Assembly: GCF_043290135.1 (NCBI RefSeq)
Contig: NC_134701.1
Location: 203,623,601 to 203,687,600, forward strand
DNA: 64,000 nucleotides
Reading direction: 5' to 3'
From: Rhipicephalus microplus
Taxonomy: Eukaryota; Arthropoda; Arachnida; Ixodida; Ixodidae
Part shown: in pieces, positions 60,601-64,000 of the stretch
How positions within the stretch are numbered: the stretch's first letter is position 1
Layout: each line of letters begins with the position of its first letter
Program-made: the position numbers and the translations under genes
The notes under the pieces: generated by a model
Databases searched by the model: none
What the model was told of the DNA's origin: nothing
What the model saw: the letters and a program-made list of their open reading frames with translations, nothing else

Positions 60601-61774
60601 AGTTGTGGGGTATGCATTTACGAAAATAACGTAACAACTGCTAACATATTTGTAATTTTCAAAATCAATCTCTTGAAATCTGCGATGATGAGCAGGCATT
60701 TCTCTGGCAATGGTAGTATGATGAAAATTATTAACGAAACTGCCACCTCATTCTGCAGCCATATATGGTGTAATGTGCATCATCAGGTGTTAAGGTATTA
60801 GGAAATAAACAAAAGAGGGGAGTAAAAAAATGCGCCACGAAACCGAACACACTTTCTGCAGTGACAGTGTTCATTTCCATGCGAAGTACCTTCTACGTTG
60901 TACTTTATAGGGAGAACGAGTGGCGAGGTCCCTTCGTTCCTGTTCTTCGTTACGTTTTATGTGCTTCTTAAACCGTGACTAGTGTACACTCTTTGGTGGG
61001 ACCACGCAATTGCTAGTGTGTTACGAACCCATTTCTGAGAAGCATTCTCTACTGAATAATTCAGAAGCACGATAATTATAGCTGGTATGTGGTGAACGAG
61101 AAGATGGGAGCCAAAACTTGGCAGTGCAGTGGGGGACATCAAAACCACTACCTGCGCACTGTGTAGGATACAACTGCAACCAGAGTTTTCTGGCCTCTGA
61201 TGTCGCGTGCGCTCCTTTGTGTAGTGGCGGGCTGAGAAACCTGGCGAAATATAAATACTGCAGTCACGTGTAACGTATACACAAACTAGATACGAAAGTT
61301 TATGATTGCAGAAAGAGAATACCAAAGCAAGACACTTGAGAGAGTGTTCCAGTTATATGCTCAGTATTATAGACAATTTTATACACAAACTCGTACGGCT
61401 GAATGAGACAGCTGTGTGATAAGGTTTACTGAGTGCCCGACCTACTAAAAGAACGAAGGGAATGTCGAAAAGTTTTTGATTGTTCGGTACCCGCTCTTCC
61501 TGGCTACAGCACCCTCATTCAAACACACTCCCAGCTGCTTGAAGCATACTGAGAATTGTGTGCTGGTAAGAATATTACTTGCCGCCAATGCTGCTTACCC
61601 TGTCGCGAAGTATACCCGAGATATTCATTTTTATGGCGATAACACACATAGTAAGTACTGCTTTTTACACTGTAAACATTGCTGTTTGGTTCTCATTTGT
61701 ATCTTGGCACACATGGCAGAAGGTGCTCAATAATGAATATTAACGCGGCAGCATTGAAGAACTAGTTTCGCATA
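57700..61774. other. Unique AT-rich stretch
   Basis: The longest frame, 57734-58180 (148 codons), has hydrophobic segments but no recognised domain, and I regard it as probably chance. No repeat family from elsewhere in the window was recognised in these 4 kb. Confidence 0.4.
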
Positions 61775-61970
61775 TATCGTGGTGTCCGCGCCGGCGTCAA
61801 TGGTTGTGAGCAAAAAACCATCTCAAGCGTGAACAAAAAAATGTGAACGAAGCAAATACAATAAAGAGTGTTGGGACCAAACCAGGGTTGTTTGGATCCA
61901 AGTGTGGATCGAACCCGGACCGTTTTCGCGGCAAGTGGATGTTCTACTACAGGGCCACGCCTCTGCTTGT
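61775..61970 (-). mobile_element. tRNA-Gly-derived SINE-type element, minus strand
   Basis: On the minus strand: GGCCCTGTAGTAGAACATCC, CTTGCCGCGAAAACGGTC and CGGGTTCGATCC, corresponding to D arm, an anticodon loop reading GCC (Gly), and a good B box. It is followed by a T-rich stretch and a GC-rich end with GACGCCGGCGCGGACACC. It belongs to the same broad family as the DR-C cores. The tRNA-like part is 61893-61960. Confidence 0.65.
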
Positions 61971-62519
61971 TGAAACAGTGAAAATAACTTCCTCTGCTTG
62001 TAAATACAGAAAAAGTAGCTATTCTTCTGCACAAGCACGCGCGTCCTGTATACATGCTTCAGAATGCAACATAAAATATTGCAGTAATAATGCATGGTAC
62101 AAGCGTTCATTGCCAACCGGCGTCAGAATGTGTGATTATCGTAAAGGCTCCGTGGTTGAAAACCGGTACCCCACTACAAAAGGCACACACGCTACAGCGC
62201 CTATTCTCTTAAGGCCACGCAGTGGATGCAGAGCTAATTCAAAAAGGTTTCATGCACCTGAAGTGTTTGAAGTACGCACTAGGAACTGGAATTCGCTATC
62301 ATGTTCAACCCCTGAAGGCTAAGCTTTAGGGTCTCTAATTTTTTGTTCGAATTCATCTGTTTCAGATCGCGCGTGCGTAAGAGGATCTGTTGCTTCGCAC
62401 CCGCAAACTGCTATTCAAAAATTTCTTGAGTTCAGAAACACGCTATTTCTTGATGTTGCTATGGCAGCAACATCATCTCCTCAAAACAATGACACTGTGT
62501 ATGAAGAGTTATAAATGAG
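61971..62519. other. No recognised feature
   Basis: Unique sequence before the last satellite composite. Confidence 0.45.
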
Positions 62520-62554
62520 AAGAATTTGTTGGCAAACTTCGGTGACTTTTAGCG

Positions 62555-62828
<274 letters not shown>

Positions 62829-63774
62829 GCCACCTACGACTTTTAGCTCTCCTAGCCGTTTCGATAATGGTACCAATACCAAACTTGGTATGGCATAACA
62901 TGACTCTATGAAGAACATATTTTACTAGTCATAACATGAAAATGATGACATGTATGTCATGAATGTCATGAAAAATATTTCATGATCTTGCAGCTCTTGC
63001 GGTGGTTTTGTTCACATGGCACGGTGAAAAACTGGTATGGTATGACATGATTACATGGCGAACACAAGCAACAGACCCTAACATGAAAATCATGACATGC
63101 GTGTCATGTAACAACATGATTACATGCCACGCTCATGATGCGCTCGCGGCCGTTTCGCTAGTGTCAAATATACCAACTTTGGTATTACACTACATGAATG
63201 GATGACGAATGTGTGTGACTGGTGCAAACACAATAGACATGAGATGCGTGTTATGTAACAACGTGACTACATGCTACGCTCATGATGCGTTCACGGCCAG
63301 TTCGCTAGATTCACGTGTACCAAACTCGGTATTACGTGACGCGAACGGACGAAATAAGGTAATGACACATCCAAGCATGATAATCACGATATGCGTATTA
63401 TGTAACAACATGACTACATGCCACACTGATTATGCACTCGGGACCGTTTCACTAGCTTCAAATATGCCGAATTTGGTATTACGTAACGCCAATGCATAAC
63501 GAATGTACGTGACTGGTGCAAACATGATAATCATAAGATGCGTGTCATGTGAGAATATGACTACATGCCACAGTAAAGGCGCCAATACATTTCGACGTGA
63601 CGCGGTGCGCGTGCTCGCCGGTGTTGCCACGCCAGGCTTCGGTCCTGCCATATACTAGCAGGAGCGCGCCGCGCTACGTTGCTTTGACGCATACGCGTTT
63701 CAGCGCGTCCGGCGTTCCCCCGTCACGAAAAGAGGGAGACGCAGTGTTGTCAGGGTAACGCATCGGCACTAAAG

Positions 63775-63815
63775 CAACACCACCTAGACTATTCACAATA
63801 GTCTAGGTGGTGTTG
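63775..63815. mobile_element. 41-bp perfect hairpin insertion with 7-bp direct repeats
   Basis: Arms CAACACCACCTAGACTATT (63775-63793) and AATAGTCTAGGTGGTGTTG (63797-63815) pair without mismatch around a 3-base loop CAC. ACTAAAG lies immediately on both sides (63768-63774, 63816-63822). In copy 2 the equivalent place reads CGGCGCGAATTGCAGCATG with no insertion. This looks like a tiny transposition product. Confidence 0.75.
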
Positions 63816-64000
63816 ACTAAAGGCAGCATGTCGCATTTCGCACCGGTTGCCATCAGGCCACGCCGACAGACGCTGGTCGTGCCGGGCGTCACACTATAGT
63901 GCTCGCGTTTTGCTAACGTAGCGTCGCTGTGCCCAGCGTGCGCGTGCATCAACGCTACATTGGAGTGTATTGGGCCCTTCATGATGCGCTCGCGGTCGTT

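Overview
The window looks like intergenic or intronic nuclear DNA from a hard tick (Ixodidae). Several tRNA-headed SINE families are present, including one resembling the ixodid SINE 'Ruka'. There are also long GATA/TATC and TA microsatellites, AT-rich unique sequence with no operon structure, and 5'-truncated LINEs. I find no multi-exon host gene I would defend. The best host coding candidate is a 62-codon minus-strand ORF at 29403-29591 with a strong signal peptide and a cysteine-rich tail; three other short ORFs are weaker.

Layout. 1-5.5 kb: a satellite-like repeat with a GATA array and a LINE C-terminal fragment. 5.5-9.8 kb: copies of a dispersed family (here DR-A) around an uninterrupted LINE RNase H fragment (7003-8162) with 10-bp target-site duplications (TSDs). 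11.6-15.4 kb: two SINEs and a Gypsy-type gag/protease remnant whose gag frame is shifted by a 22-bp tandem duplication. 17.7-19.9 kb: a (TATC)n-anchored array of ~147-bp units, interrupted by a LINE 3' end. 21.8 kb: a 62-bp near-palindrome. 22.1-22.8 kb: a composite repeat with a tRNA-Gly-like core. 24.5-28.6 kb: a tandem array of ~455-bp tRNA-headed units split by a dead RTE-type LINE and bordered by (TA)n.

28.6-35.8 kb: the signal-peptide ORF, a Gypsy protease/integrase remnant, a ~660-bp inverted-repeat element (DR-B) and a broken P-element/THAP transposon carrying a DR-A copy. 37-44.5 kb: LINE and unit fragments, a second DR-B, two SINEs with TSDs, DR-A and an inverted-repeat element. 45.8-49.3 kb: DR-A, the second composite repeat (with a 221-bp MITE flanked by TAA) and another tRNA-like element. 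49.3-56.7 kb is mostly unique and AT-rich, with one SINE at 53.2 kb. 56.7-64 kb: DR-A, unique DNA, a minus-strand SINE and a second full satellite composite. That last copy carries a 41-bp perfect hairpin flanked by 7-bp direct repeats and absent from the homologous copy at 18.7 kb.

The interest lies in nested, datable insertions rather than in cooperating genes. The strongest unexplained signals are the 41-bp hairpin insertion, the microsatellite-anchored 147-bp repeat, the tRNA-headed array and the near-palindrome. Coordinates of repeat edges were read by eye and may be off by several bases.
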